Source: Jiella endophytica (GTDB taxonomy: Bacteria > Pseudomonadota > Alphaproteobacteria > Rhizobiales > Rhizobiaceae). From it: 64,000 nucleotides of DNA. Under the pieces are notes generated by a model. The model was not told the origin of the DNA and made no database searches. It saw only the letters and a program-made list of their open reading frames with translations. The number at the start of each line of letters is the position of its first letter. Within the stretch, counting starts at the first letter, position 1. The position numbers and the translations under genes are program-made. The stretch covers positions 310,001 to 374,000 of the forward strand of contig NZ_SOZD01000003.1 of NCBI RefSeq assembly GCF_004519335.1, in the 5' to 3' direction. Shown piece by piece: positions 1 through 8,550 of the stretch.

Positions 1-805
1 TCTGCTGCAGGCTCATGATCACCTTCTGCCCGTCCGGCGAGAAGCGCGGCGAGAAGGTCATGCCCGGGAAGTTGCCGACGATCTCCCGCTGGCCGGTCTC
101 GAGCTGCAGGAGATAGACCCGCGGCTCGCCGTTGCCGAAGGACATGTAGGTAATTTCCTGGCGGTTCGGCGAAAACCGCGGGGTGAGGACGAGGTCGCGG
201 CCGTCGGTCAGATAGCGCACATTGGCGCCGTCCTGGTCCATGATGGCGAGGCGCTTGACACGGTTGGCCTTGTCGCCGCTCTCGGCGACGAAGACGACGC
301 GGCTGTCGAAATAGCCCTTCTCGCCGGTGATCCGCTCGTAGATCGCATCGGCGATGATGTGGCCGACGCGGCGCCAGTTGTCCGGATTGGTGTAGAACTG
401 CTGGCCGTCCATCTGCTGCCCGGCAACGGTGTCCCACAGGCGGAACTCGACCCGCAGCCGGCCGTCCGCCTCCGGCGAGACGCGGCCGACGACGAGCGCC
501 TGGGCGTTGATCACCGTCCAGTCCTGGAAGTTCGGGCTGACATCCGGCCCGAGCCCCTTCTGGATGAAGGCCGCCTTGGCGATCGGTGCGAACAGGCCGG
601 AGCGCTTCAGATCGGCCGAGACGACGTCGGAGATCTTCTGGCCGAGGCCGTCATTCGACTGGAAGTCGGCGATGGCGATCGGCAGCGGCTGGACGTTGCC
701 CTGCGTGATGTCGAGTTCGACGACGGCGGCGGCGGGCGTCGCGGCGGCAACCGCGCCGGCAAGCACCAGGACGGCCGCGCAAAGGCGCATGACGATGGTA
801 GGCAT
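1..805 (-). CDS. tolB: Tol-Pal system beta-propeller protein TolB (3' end outside window)
   Basis: Periplasmic beta-propeller of the Tol-Pal system, which links the inner-membrane TolQRA motor to the peptidoglycan-bound lipoprotein Pal and supports outer-membrane constriction. The minus-strand translation begins with a signal peptide ([19 protein letters not shown], alanine-rich cleavage region ending AAA), then the TolB N-terminal domain (about residues 30-140) and the first propeller blades, with the repeated signature [12 protein letters not shown] near the window edge. About 268 residues are present, so the C-terminal third is missing because the window ends, not because the gene is broken. 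It is the last visible gene of a tolQ-tolR-tolA-tolB order, separated from tolA by 261 bp, a larger gap than between the other tol genes. Start chosen at the ATG that gives the signal peptide. Identification is secure. Confidence 0.95.
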   Translation of the reverse strand, partial: MPTIVMRLCAAVLVLAGAVAAATPAAAVVELDITQGNVQPLPIAIADFQSNDGLGQKISDVVSADLKRSGLFAPIAKAAFIQKGLGPDVSPNFQDWTVINAQALVVGRVSPEADGRLRVEFRLWDTVAGQQMDGQQFYTNPDNWRRVGHIIADAIYERITGEKGYFDSRVVFVAESGDKANRVKRLAIMDQDGANVRYLTDGRDLVLTPRFSPNRQEITYMSFGNGEPRVYLLQLETGQREIVGNFPGMTFSPRFSPDGQKVIMSLQQ

Positions 806-1066
806 GAGTGGAATTTCCCCTCTTGAGCAGCCGTGTCTCACCGCCCCGAGGGCGGCCGTGCTGATGATTCTCGGATCGGCCGAACGCTGCGAACGATCGG
901 CCGCCTTCCCCCGGACCGGGCTCCGCGCCGGCCCCTCCGGCCGGCCTGACGGAACCTTCAGGGTCCGGGTGTTCTGGTTCCGCCCCGCCCTGCCGGACCT
1001 TTCCCAGTCGCCCTTACTAGGTCACTTTCGGGAATTTTCATGGCAACGGGGCGTATTCGGTGCCGG

Positions 1067-2173
1067 TCAGAGCATCTGGCTCGGATCGAAATTGAGCAGA
1101 ACTTCCGACCAGGTGTCGTATTTCTCCGCCGGCAGCGTATAGGGCGCGCAGCGGATCACCGCGCGCAGCGCCGCCTCGGCCGCGGCCCGCGCGATGCCGG
1201 ACCCGCCGCCGTCGACGATCTCGGGCCGGCCTTCCAGCCCGCCGGAGGGATCGAGCCGCATGCGGATCGTCACCCGCAAGGAGCCGGCCTCGGAAACGCC
1301 GGCCGGCGGCGACCAGCACTGGCTGACCTGGCCACGCAGCGCGTCGAGCTCGCTCTGGGAGAGCTTGCCGCCTGTCTTGCGTTCGCCGCCGAGGGACGCC
1401 TGCTGCTGCGTGCGCTTGGCACCGCCGCCGGCGGATTTTTCCTTGTTGAGCAGCGCGGCGATCTTGTCCGGATCGAACTCGCTGTCCTCCTGCGCCTGCC
1501 GCGTCGGCTTGTCGGCCGGCTTTTCCGGCTTCTTCGTCTCGGTCGGGCGAGGCTTCGGCGGGGTCGGGCGCGCCTGCGGCACCGGCCCGGCGTCCGGAAG
1601 CGAGGCGACCGCCTCGGGTTTCGGCGCCGGCTTTTCCGGCTGTTGCTGCTCGGGCTGCGGCTGCGGCTCGGCGGTGGCGATCGCCTCCTCGATCGGGTCG
1701 GCCTCCTGCGGCGCCGGTTCGGCCGGGGCGGGCTCGGACGGCGCGGCCGTCTCCTGCGGCTGCGGTGCGGGCTCGGGTCGCGGCGTCGGCACGGCGTCCG
1801 GCACCGGCGTCTCCTCGGGCGCCGGCTCGGGCGAAGGCGGCGGCTCGGAGGCGGCAGGGGCGGCGGTCTGCTCGACGGCCTTTTCGCGCTCGGTCGGCGT
1901 CGGCGGGGATTCGAGATCGACGGAGTTCTCGCCGACATTCTGCGCGTCGTCGTTCACCGCCGGCTGCTTCGTCGGATCCGGGGACGGCGTCTCGGTGACC
2001 GGCGCGTCCTTCTTGCCGACCAGCGACTGCGAATATTCCTCGATCGGGACGAGCTCGACCGGCAGCGAGTCGACATTCGCCACCTGCAGCGGCTCTGGCG
2101 CGCCCAGCGACCACAGTCCCCAGGTGAGGACCGCGACATGCAGAATGGTGGAGACGACGACGCCGGATCTCAT
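1067..2173 (-). CDS. tolA: TolA-like cell envelope integrity protein with TonB-type C-terminal domain
   Basis: Inner-membrane anchored, periplasm-spanning component of Tol-Pal. A short cytoplasmic N-terminus is followed by one hydrophobic segment (about residues 5-24), a long linker (about 50-260) very rich in Pro, Glu and Ala, and a globular C-terminal domain (about 270-368) with the two cysteines QCWSPP and RCAPYTLP that family TolA domains use for a disulfide. It lies between tolR (16 bp upstream) and tolB, which supports the assignment. The linker is unlike the Ala/Lys alpha-helical domain II of enteric TolA and looks more like the extended linker of TonB; this is seen in other alphaproteobacterial TolA proteins as far as I know. 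A TonB-like role is the alternative, but gene order argues for TolA. Confidence 0.88.
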   Translation of the reverse strand: MRSGVVVSTILHVAVLTWGLWSLGAPEPLQVANVDSLPVELVPIEEYSQSLVGKKDAPVTETPSPDPTKQPAVNDDAQNVGENSVDLESPPTPTEREKAVEQTAAPAASEPPPSPEPAPEETPVPDAVPTPRPEPAPQPQETAAPSEPAPAEPAPQEADPIEEAIATAEPQPQPEQQQPEKPAPKPEAVASLPDAGPVPQARPTPPKPRPTETKKPEKPADKPTRQAQEDSEFDPDKIAALLNKEKSAGGGAKRTQQQASLGGERKTGGKLSQSELDALRGQVSQCWSPPAGVSEAGSLRVTIRMRLDPSGGLEGRPEIVDGGGSGIARAAAEAALRAVIRCAPYTLPAEKYDTWSEVLLNFDPSQML

Positions 2174-2189
2174 CTTGGGCTCGCGCGGC

Positions 2190-2636
2190 TCACGCCTTGT
2201 TGTCCTGATCGGTGACGAGACCGATGTTCTTGAAGCCGGCGGCGTTGATGCGGCCCATCACCTGCATCACCGTGCCGTAGTCGGCCGACCGGTCGCCCTT
2301 CACGAAGATCCGCTCCTGGTAGCCGGTCTTGGCGATCTGCTCGAGCTTCGGCACCACTTCCTCGACGGCGATCTCGGTGTCGTTGATGTAGACCTCGCCC
2401 TTGGAATTGACCGAGATGGTGATCGGCTGGGTCTCGGAGTTCAGCGCCTTGGCCTGGGTCTTCGGCAGTTCGATCGGCACGCCGACGGTCAGCATGGGCG
2501 CCGCCACCATGAAGATGATGAGCAGCACCAGCATCACGTCGACCATCGGCGTGACGTTGATCTCGCTCATCGGGGCACGGCGCGAACGGCCGCGACGCGA
2601 GCGCCTGGCGCCGGAACTGCCGACCGACATTCCCAT
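2190..2636 (-). CDS. tolR: TolR, ExbD/TolR family biopolymer transport protein
   Basis: Inner-membrane protein that works with TolQ to couple proton-motive force to TolA movement. The 148-aa product has a short basic cytoplasmic N-terminus (SRRGRSRRAPMSEINVTPMV), one transmembrane helix (about residues 32-52) containing the conserved Asp of VDVMLVLLIIFMV, expected to be the protonatable residue, and a periplasmic ExbD-fold domain. Length and motif order are typical of the family. It is 78 bp downstream of tolQ and 16 bp upstream of tolA, so the three are probably co-transcribed. No irregularity seen. Confidence 0.96.
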   Translation of the reverse strand: MGMSVGSSGARRSRRGRSRRAPMSEINVTPMVDVMLVLLIIFMVAAPMLTVGVPIELPKTQAKALNSETQPITISVNSKGEVYINDTEIAVEEVVPKLEQIAKTGYQERIFVKGDRSADYGTVMQVMGRINAAGFKNIGLVTDQDNKA

Positions 2637-2714
2637 GGCTCAATTCCCTTCCAGCGGCTCTCAAGCGAACCTGGCTCGTGTCACATCCGGCGGCGCGGCA
2701 GGCGCTTTCGCGGC

Positions 2715-3434
2715 TCAGCGAGGCTGCGTCAGCTTCTCGTCGATCTGCCGCGACAGGATGGCGGAAAACTCGTCGGCGAAGGCTTCGAGCCGCATGCCGA
2801 GCTTGCCGGCATCGGCCGACAGCTTGTTGTAGGCGACGACGGCGGGGATCGCCGCGACGAGGCCGATCGCCGTCGCCAGCAGCGCTTCGGCAATGCCCGG
2901 CGCGACGACCGCAAGGCTCGTCTGCTGCGAGCCGGCGATCGCCTGAAACGACGTCATGATGCCGATCACCGTGCCGAACAGGCCGACGAAGGGCGCAGCC
3001 GAGCCGACCGTGGCGAGGAAGCCGAGACGCGATTCCAGATTGTCCATCTCGCGGGCCAGCGTCACGTCCATCGCCTTCTCGATGCGCGCCTGCAGGCCGA
3101 TCGGCGAGCGCGCGCCCTTCTCGAAGGACTTCTTCCACTCGCGCATGGCGGCGACGAACAGCGCGCCCATGCCGTTGGTGCGGCGCTCCGACAGCGTGTG
3201 ATAGAGCTCTTCCAGCGACTGGCCGGACCAGAAGTGGCTCTCGAAGCGGTTGAGCTGGCGGCGGAAGGCGCCGTAGCGCATGGTCTTGTCGATGATGATC
3301 GCCCACGACCAGATCGAGGCGGCCAGCAGCCCGATCATCACCAGCTTGACGACGAAGCCCGCCTGCCAGAACAGGTCCCAGAGGGAAACCGAACCTGCGG
3401 CCGACAGCGCTTCCTGAGCGATTTGCCCGTCCAT
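2715..3434 (-). CDS. tolQ: TolQ, MotA/TolQ/ExbB proton channel family
   Basis: Proton-channel subunit of the Tol-Pal motor. From the chosen ATG (MDGQIAQEAL) the product is 239 aa, the family norm, with a first membrane helix at about residues 20-45 (LFWQAGFVVKLVMIGLL) and two further helices in the MotA/ExbB domain (GFLATVGSAAPFVGLFGTV and ALLATAIGLVAAIPAVVAYN). The frame stays open upstream to 3617, but that extension is Arg-rich and does not look like coding sequence, so the internal start is preferred. First gene of the visible tolQRAB run; ybgC lies 324 bp upstream in the same direction, as in many proteobacteria. Confidence 0.95.
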   Translation of the reverse strand: MDGQIAQEALSAAGSVSLWDLFWQAGFVVKLVMIGLLAASIWSWAIIIDKTMRYGAFRRQLNRFESHFWSGQSLEELYHTLSERRTNGMGALFVAAMREWKKSFEKGARSPIGLQARIEKAMDVTLAREMDNLESRLGFLATVGSAAPFVGLFGTVIGIMTSFQAIAGSQQTSLAVVAPGIAEALLATAIGLVAAIPAVVAYNKLSADAGKLGMRLEAFADEFSAILSRQIDEKLTQPR

Positions 3435-3758
3435 ATTGCGATCAAGCCCCTCAAACAGAGCGCCCACCGGCGGCAGAACGTCCCGTTCAGCCCGGCGCTC
3501 GAAAATTCCACTCGTCGTCCGCTGCATGCGGCGGCCGGCTGCTCGCCGGCGGTCGAGAGCCGCCGGACGAAATGCCGATGACGGATGTCCCGATCCCCAT
3601 ACGGCCCCCTCCTGCAACAGCCATCGAACTGCGCGAACCGTATCCCCTCACCCGCTTTCACAACGGATTCCGGTGAAAGCATGGCGAAATCGACTCAAAT
3701 CCGCCGTTTCGAGTTCTGGACCATCTATGGTTAACAGGCGGTTACGACGGCGGTTTCG
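3435..3758. other. Intergenic region between ybgC and tolQ
   Basis: A 324-bp stretch between two minus-strand genes. No convincing gene is visible in either direction. It probably contains the tolQ promoter and leader, but I could not identify a clear -35/-10 pair or a hairpin. Confidence 0.5.
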
Positions 3759-4220
3759 TCAGCGCGCGGGCGCCTCGGGCGTCGTCGCCGGCGCCAGCAC
3801 CTCGAGCACCCGCGGCGGCATCCGCAGCAGCTTGCCTTCCGGCGAGATCACCGCGACGGTGACGTTCGCCTCGATCAGCAGATCCTCGCCGCGCCAGATC
3901 TTCTGGTCGAGCAGGATGCGGGCGCCGCCGAGCCGGCCGATGCCGGTCGTCACCGTCAGGATCTCGTCGATCCGCGCCGGGCGCAGGAAGTCGAGCTCCA
4001 TGCGCCTCACCGCGAAGGCCATCGGCGCGCCGAACTCACCGGACATCAGCTCGCGGTGGCCGATCCCCTTGAGGCGCAGCATGTCGGACCGCCCGCGTTC
4101 GAGGAAATGCAGGTAGCGGGCATGATAGACGACGCCGGAAAAGTCGGTGTCCTCGAAATAGACCCTGACGTCGAGACGGTGGCCGTTCCCGACCAGCCTT
4201 CCGGCGAGATCCGCGGTCAT
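3759..4220 (-). CDS. ybgC: YbgC-type acyl-CoA thioesterase, hotdog fold
   Basis: Cytoplasmic hotdog thioesterase commonly found at the head of tol-pal operons; family members hydrolyse acyl-CoA thioesters and have been linked to phospholipid metabolism at the membrane. The 153-aa product contains the family motif EDTDFSGVVYHARYLHF at about residues 23-39, in which Asp26 and His33 correspond to the catalytic region, followed by the R/G-rich strand pattern of 4HBT domains. It is upstream of tolQ in the same direction with a 324-bp gap, so it may be separately transcribed. Assignment rests on the motif plus the neighbourhood and is firm. Confidence 0.93.
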   Translation of the reverse strand: MTADLAGRLVGNGHRLDVRVYFEDTDFSGVVYHARYLHFLERGRSDMLRLKGIGHRELMSGEFGAPMAFAVRRMELDFLRPARIDEILTVTTGIGRLGGARILLDQKIWRGEDLLIEANVTVAVISPEGKLLRMPPRVLEVLAPATTPEAPAR

Positions 4221-4373
4221 TTCCGCGCCGGCCCGCTTTTACGCTGTGTGATCATGGCCTTGGTCCAAGGCCGGCAATTCCCGGCGGAAATTAGGTGAAA
4301 TCGTGTCATCGGCTTGTCACCTACGGTCAGGCAGAACGGCGCATCCGAAAACCTTCAAGCTTTGGGAGGCACC

Positions 4374-6554
4374 ATGCCGCGCCACATCCTCGCCGCGCTC
4401 CTTGCAACGACAGTTCTTTCCGCGGCCGGGGCCGCCACGGCCGATCCGGTGTTCAATCGCATCGCATCCTTTCCGGTCGCGAGCAACCTCCCCGAGGGCG
4501 CCGACCAGAACACCGAGACCTCCTCGGAGATCATCACCGTCAGCCAGGACGGCAACACGCTGATCTATTCCGACAGCCCGGCCGGCGGCATCGGCATGAT
4601 CGACATCACCGACCCCAAGTCGCCGCAGCCCGGCGGCTTCATCGCCATGCAGGGCGAGCCGACCTCGGTCGCCGTCGCCGGCCCCGACGTCCTCGTCGGC
4701 GTCAACACCTCCGAGAGCTTCACCAAGCCCTCCGGCCGCCTCGCGGTCGTCAGCGTCACCGACAAGAAGGAGATCGCCTCCTGCGATCTCGGCGGCCAGC
4801 CGGATTCGGTGGCGGTCTCCAAGGACGGCAAGTTCGCCGCCGTCGCCATCGAGAACGAGCGCGACGAGGACCTCAATGACGGCGCGCTGCCGCAGCTGCC
4901 GGCCGGCTACGTCACCGTCTTCGACCTGAAGGATGGCGCGCCGGACTGCGGCACGATGAAGAGGGTCGAGATGACCGGCCTTTCCGACATCGGCGGCGAC
5001 GATCCGGAGCCGGAATTCGTCGACTTCAATTCGAAGAACGAGATCGCCGTCACGCTGCAGGAAAACAACGCCATCGTCATCGTCGACGCGGCCAGCGGCA
5101 AGGTGACGAACCACTTTTCCGCAGGCGCCGTCGATCTGAAGAACATCGACGCCGAGGACAATGGCGAGATCAAGCTGACCGATAGCCAGGACGGCCGCTT
5201 GCGCGAGCCAGACGCCGTGCAGTGGATCGACGACGACCGGCTGATCACCGCCAATGAAGGCGACTACAAGGGCGGCTCGCGCTCCTTCACCGTCTGGAAC
5301 AAGGACGGCACCGTCGTCTACGAGAGCGGCCCGGCCTACGAATACGAGCTGGTCCGCGCCGGCCACTATCCGGACAAGCGCTCCGATGCCAAGGGCATCG
5401 AGCCGGAAGGCCTTGAGGTCGCGAAGTTCGGCGACAAGACCTACGCCTTCGTCCTCTCCGAGCGCGGCTCGACCATCGGCGTCTACGACGTCTCCGAGGG
5501 CGATCCGAAATTCGTGCAGCTGCTCCCCTCGGGCATTGCGCCGGAAGGCGCCGTCGCAATCCCCTCGCGCAATCTCCTCGCTTCGGCCAACGAGGCCGAC
5601 CTCGTCGAGGACGGCGCCGCGCGCAGCCATGTGATGCTCTACGAGCTCGCCGAGGGCACGCCCGCCTATCCGATGATCGTTTCGGAGGATCAGGACGGCC
5701 TGCCGGTCGGCTGGGGCGCCCTCTCCGGCCTCGCGGCCGATCCCGAGGACGCCTCGAAGCTCTATGCGGTGTCGGATTCCTTCTACAAGAACCAGCCGCG
5801 CATCTTCAAAATCGACGTCTCGTCGAAGCCGGCAAAGATCATCGGCGCGATGACCGTGACGACGGACGGCGCGGCGGCCAAGAAGCTCGACCTCGAAGGC
5901 ATCACCGCCGATGGGAAGGGCGGCTTCTGGCTGGCGAGCGAGGGCAATCCGGAGAAGGAAATCCCCCACCAGATCCTGCATGTCGACAGCGAGGGCAAGA
6001 TCCTCGAACAGATCCCGATGCCGAAGGAGTTGACCGACCAGTCGACCCGCTTCGGCGCCGAGGGGATCACCATGGACGGCGGCCGGCTCTGGATCGCCAT
6101 CCAGCGCGAGTGGAAGGACGACGAGAAGGGTTTCGTGAAGCTCCTCGCCTACAAGCCTGGCGACAAGAGCTGGAGCGCCGTGCGCTATCCGCTCGACGAG
6201 GCCGACAAGGGCTGGGTCGGCCTGTCAGAGATCACCGCCCATGACGGCGCGCTCTACATCCTCGAGCGCGACAACCAGATCGGCACCAATGCCAAGGAGA
6301 AGAAGCTTTTCAAGGTCTCGCTCGCCGGCGTCACGCCAGGCGCCATCGGCTCGGACCTGCCGACCGTGACGAAGAAGGAGGTCCACGACTTCCTGCCGGA
6401 CCTGAAGGCGACCGGCGGCTATGTCGTCGACAAGATCGAGGGCTTTACCTTCGCCAAGGACGGCACCGCCTATGCCGTCACCGACAATGACGGCGTCGAC
6501 GACTCTTCCGGCGAGACGCTGTTCTTCAAGGTCGACCTCGACCCGTCGATGTGA
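4374..6554 (+). CDS. Secreted esterase-like phytase family protein
   Basis: A 726-aa exported protein. The ATG is preceded by a good Shine-Dalgarno (TGGGAGGC) and opens a signal peptide (MPRHILAALLATTVLSAAGA then ATAD). The N-terminal half reads as a beta-propeller-like repeat region (DGNTLIYSDSP, DGKFAAVAIENERDED, KTYAFVLSERGSTIG). The C-terminal half (about 440-726) matches the esterase-like activity of phytase domain, with LDLEGITADGKGGFWLASEG and LSEITAHDGALYILERDNQ. Substrate is not readable; the family name reflects weak similarity and does not prove phytate hydrolysis. Upstream lie two inverted repeats, GGCCTTG-GTC-CAAGGCC (4256-4272) and TAGGTGA/TCACCTA (4292-4323), that could be operators. 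Convergent with the heme protein gene downstream. Confidence 0.82.
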   Translation: MPRHILAALLATTVLSAAGAATADPVFNRIASFPVASNLPEGADQNTETSSEIITVSQDGNTLIYSDSPAGGIGMIDITDPKSPQPGGFIAMQGEPTSVAVAGPDVLVGVNTSESFTKPSGRLAVVSVTDKKEIASCDLGGQPDSVAVSKDGKFAAVAIENERDEDLNDGALPQLPAGYVTVFDLKDGAPDCGTMKRVEMTGLSDIGGDDPEPEFVDFNSKNEIAVTLQENNAIVIVDAASGKVTNHFSAGAVDLKNIDAEDNGEIKLTDSQDGRLREPDAVQWIDDDRLITANEGDYKGGSRSFTVWNKDGTVVYESGPAYEYELVRAGHYPDKRSDAKGIEPEGLEVAKFGDKTYAFVLSERGSTIGVYDVSEGDPKFVQLLPSGIAPEGAVAIPSRNLLASANEADLVEDGAARSHVMLYELAEGTPAYPMIVSEDQDGLPVGWGALSGLAADPEDASKLYAVSDSFYKNQPRIFKIDVSSKPAKIIGAMTVTTDGAAAKKLDLEGITADGKGGFWLASEGNPEKEIPHQILHVDSEGKILEQIPMPKELTDQSTRFGAEGITMDGGRLWIAIQREWKDDEKGFVKLLAYKPGDKSWSAVRYPLDEADKGWVGLSEITAHDGALYILERDNQIGTNAKEKKLFKVSLAGVTPGAIGSDLPTVTKKEVHDFLPDLKATGGYVVDKIEGFTFAKDGTAYAVTDNDGVDDSSGETLFFKVDLDPSM

Positions 6555-6595
6555 TCGGGGCCGCGCGCGCCCGTCTCTTTCTCGAACGATGAACC

Positions 6596-6621
6596 CAGCG
6601 GGCCAGTCTTCCGGCCCGCTG
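6596..6621. terminator. Hairpin between convergent genes, possible terminator
   Basis: Inverted repeat CAGCGGGCC, 8-base loop, GGCCCGCTG located 41 bp after the phytase-like stop and 53 bp before the stop of the convergent gene. The following run is only TCGTTTC, so intrinsic termination would be weak. Confidence 0.5.
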
Positions 6622-6674
6622 TCGTTTCGGGCGGGGGCGGCGAAGTCCCTGCCCCACTTTTTCCGCCGCCAGCG

Positions 6675-8351
6675 TCAGTTGTTCGGATGGCTGCTCGTGC
6701 GCGGTTTGACCCGTGCCGGCTTGCGCGTCGTCAGTTCCGGCTCGATGCGGCCGACCGGCGGGGCAAATTGCGGCCCGTCATAGGACTTGCACTTGCCGGT
6801 CTTGCCGTCCGGAACGACGCAGGTCGCGTTGAGCATGCCCCAGACGAAGTCCATCGGCAGCGAACGCATCACCGTCGTGCCCTCGGCGAAGAACCAGTCC
6901 GGCTCCGGCGCGCCGTTGACCGTCTGGTTGAGGCCGAAGAGGTTGAGGTCCGTACGGCTGCCGATCCCCGGAACGCCGGGATTGCCGTCGGCGTCCGGCC
7001 CGGCCTGGGAATGGCAGGTGAGGCAGGAGGCCGAATTGACGAAGCCGCCCTCGGTGATCGACTGGCCGGCATGGGTCGGCATGCCGGTCTCGGTGACGAA
7101 GCTGGTCTGGCTGGCCTTCAGGCGATAGCTCTTCCAGGCCGGATCTTCGGCAGACGGCACCCGCGGATCCTCCGGCCCGCGACCGGTGGCGATGCCGGCC
7201 GCGGCGAAGAGCTCCTCGAGCGCCGGGGAGATCGCCTCGCCGGTCTCCTCGACGGTGTAGGGCGTGCCCGTCCGAAAGACGATGTCGTTGGAGGAATCCT
7301 TGGAATTCTCGGTCTTCGGCGGGATGAAGTTCCAGCCGAAGAAGGCGCCGCCGACATTGATGCCGCGGGCCCGGTAGCCGAAGGCATCGTTGCAGCCGGT
7401 ATAGTCGCAGCGGCCGAGATTCTTCACGTGCTCGAAGGCGTACCAGTGCCAGTTCGGCAGCGCCTTGGAGGCCGCCGTCACCGAGACGAGATAATAGAAC
7501 TGCGGCTCCTCGTTGCCCGGCGCGATGGTCTCGTCGATCCGCATCGTGACATAGGGATGCTCGGGATCGTTGGGCGGATCGAGGCGCCCGCCCTGGCCGT
7601 CCTTCTCGCTGATGAGCCCGGCCTTCAGCATCTCGGCCTGGCTGAGGAAGTCGACCTTGAACATCACGGCGTCGGTCGGATAGTCGACGGTCAGCGCCGG
7701 ATTGGCGAAGGGCGCGTGCTCGGAGATCCAGTTCTGCATCGCCGTGAAGCGGGCGCCGAGGCTCTCCTTGTTGTAGAGATTTTCCTGGAAGGTGTAGCGA
7801 ACGAAGGGCCGGTTGCGGAAGATGATCTCGGCCTCCTCCTGGCGCAGCACCCGCGCCGGGTCGAGGGTCTTGAGGAAGTCGTGGCTGTGGCTCGGATTGG
7901 GCTTGGCGACGGTCAGCGGCGGCGGCTCGGTCCAGTCGGTCGGGAAGAACGGGCAGCCCTGCGGCGGCGAGCCCGTCGTCGGCCCGCTCTGCGGCTCGAT
8001 CGTCCGCGGGTCGCAACAATCACTCGAGCTCTGGCCCGGCAGGCAGATCGGCTTCGGATTGGCCACCCAGATCGTCTGGTCGGTGCCCCAGGTCCAGAAG
8101 GATTGCCGGATCGCCGAGACGAGCGAGGTCCAGGCGAAGGCATCGGGGCAGTCGATCGCCGGATTGCCGATCGCGTCGGGCCAGCGGACCCTGCCCTCGA
8201 CGAAAGACGGCAGGCAGCCCGGGCGGTCGCGGACGTCGGCCCGGAAATAGCTGATCTGCTCGATCTGGTTGGGTGCCGGCTTGTCCTGCGCGTTTGCCGT
8301 ATTGGCGCCGAGCGCCAAGATCAGCGTCGTCAGTAATGCGTATGATTTCAT
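6675..8351 (-). CDS. Exported protein with a single CxxCH heme motif, function unknown
   Basis: A 558-aa product. The chosen ATG gives a clean signal peptide (MKSYALLTTLILALGANTAN, cleavage near AQD); the frame extends 213 bp further upstream but without coding character. Only one covalent heme site is visible, CLTCH at residues 443-447, late in the protein, followed by a possible distal ligand region rich in Met (VMRSLPMDFVWGM). The first 440 residues contain several other cysteines (PGCLPSF, CLPGQ, DCCDP, CDYTGC) that do not form heme motifs and may be disulfides. It is much longer than a simple class I cytochrome c, so a catalytic or ligand-binding N-terminal part is likely. I recognise no defined family beyond a cytochrome c-like protein; periplasmic location is inferred from signal peptide and heme motif. 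Confidence 0.7.
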   Translation of the reverse strand: MKSYALLTTLILALGANTANAQDKPAPNQIEQISYFRADVRDRPGCLPSFVEGRVRWPDAIGNPAIDCPDAFAWTSLVSAIRQSFWTWGTDQTIWVANPKPICLPGQSSSDCCDPRTIEPQSGPTTGSPPQGCPFFPTDWTEPPPLTVAKPNPSHSHDFLKTLDPARVLRQEEAEIIFRNRPFVRYTFQENLYNKESLGARFTAMQNWISEHAPFANPALTVDYPTDAVMFKVDFLSQAEMLKAGLISEKDGQGGRLDPPNDPEHPYVTMRIDETIAPGNEEPQFYYLVSVTAASKALPNWHWYAFEHVKNLGRCDYTGCNDAFGYRARGINVGGAFFGWNFIPPKTENSKDSSNDIVFRTGTPYTVEETGEAISPALEELFAAAGIATGRGPEDPRVPSAEDPAWKSYRLKASQTSFVTETGMPTHAGQSITEGGFVNSASCLTCHSQAGPDADGNPGVPGIGSRTDLNLFGLNQTVNGAPEPDWFFAEGTTVMRSLPMDFVWGMLNATCVVPDGKTGKCKSYDGPQFAPPVGRIEPELTTRKPARVKPRTSSHPNN

Positions 8352-8550
8352 TGTTCCCTCCCTATGACGCAAAGGAAGGATTAGCATTTCTACTTTCGGT
8401 TTAACAGACCGATGCCGCCGCTGGAGGTCGTTGGTCTGGCTTATTTCGCCCAGGAGAGCAGGGCGCATCTTTCGCCGCGACACTGGTTCTTCGACGCTTC
8501 GCCGATAGATGGGGCTGCTGCGACGAGCGAATGCGAAATGACGGGGCCAG

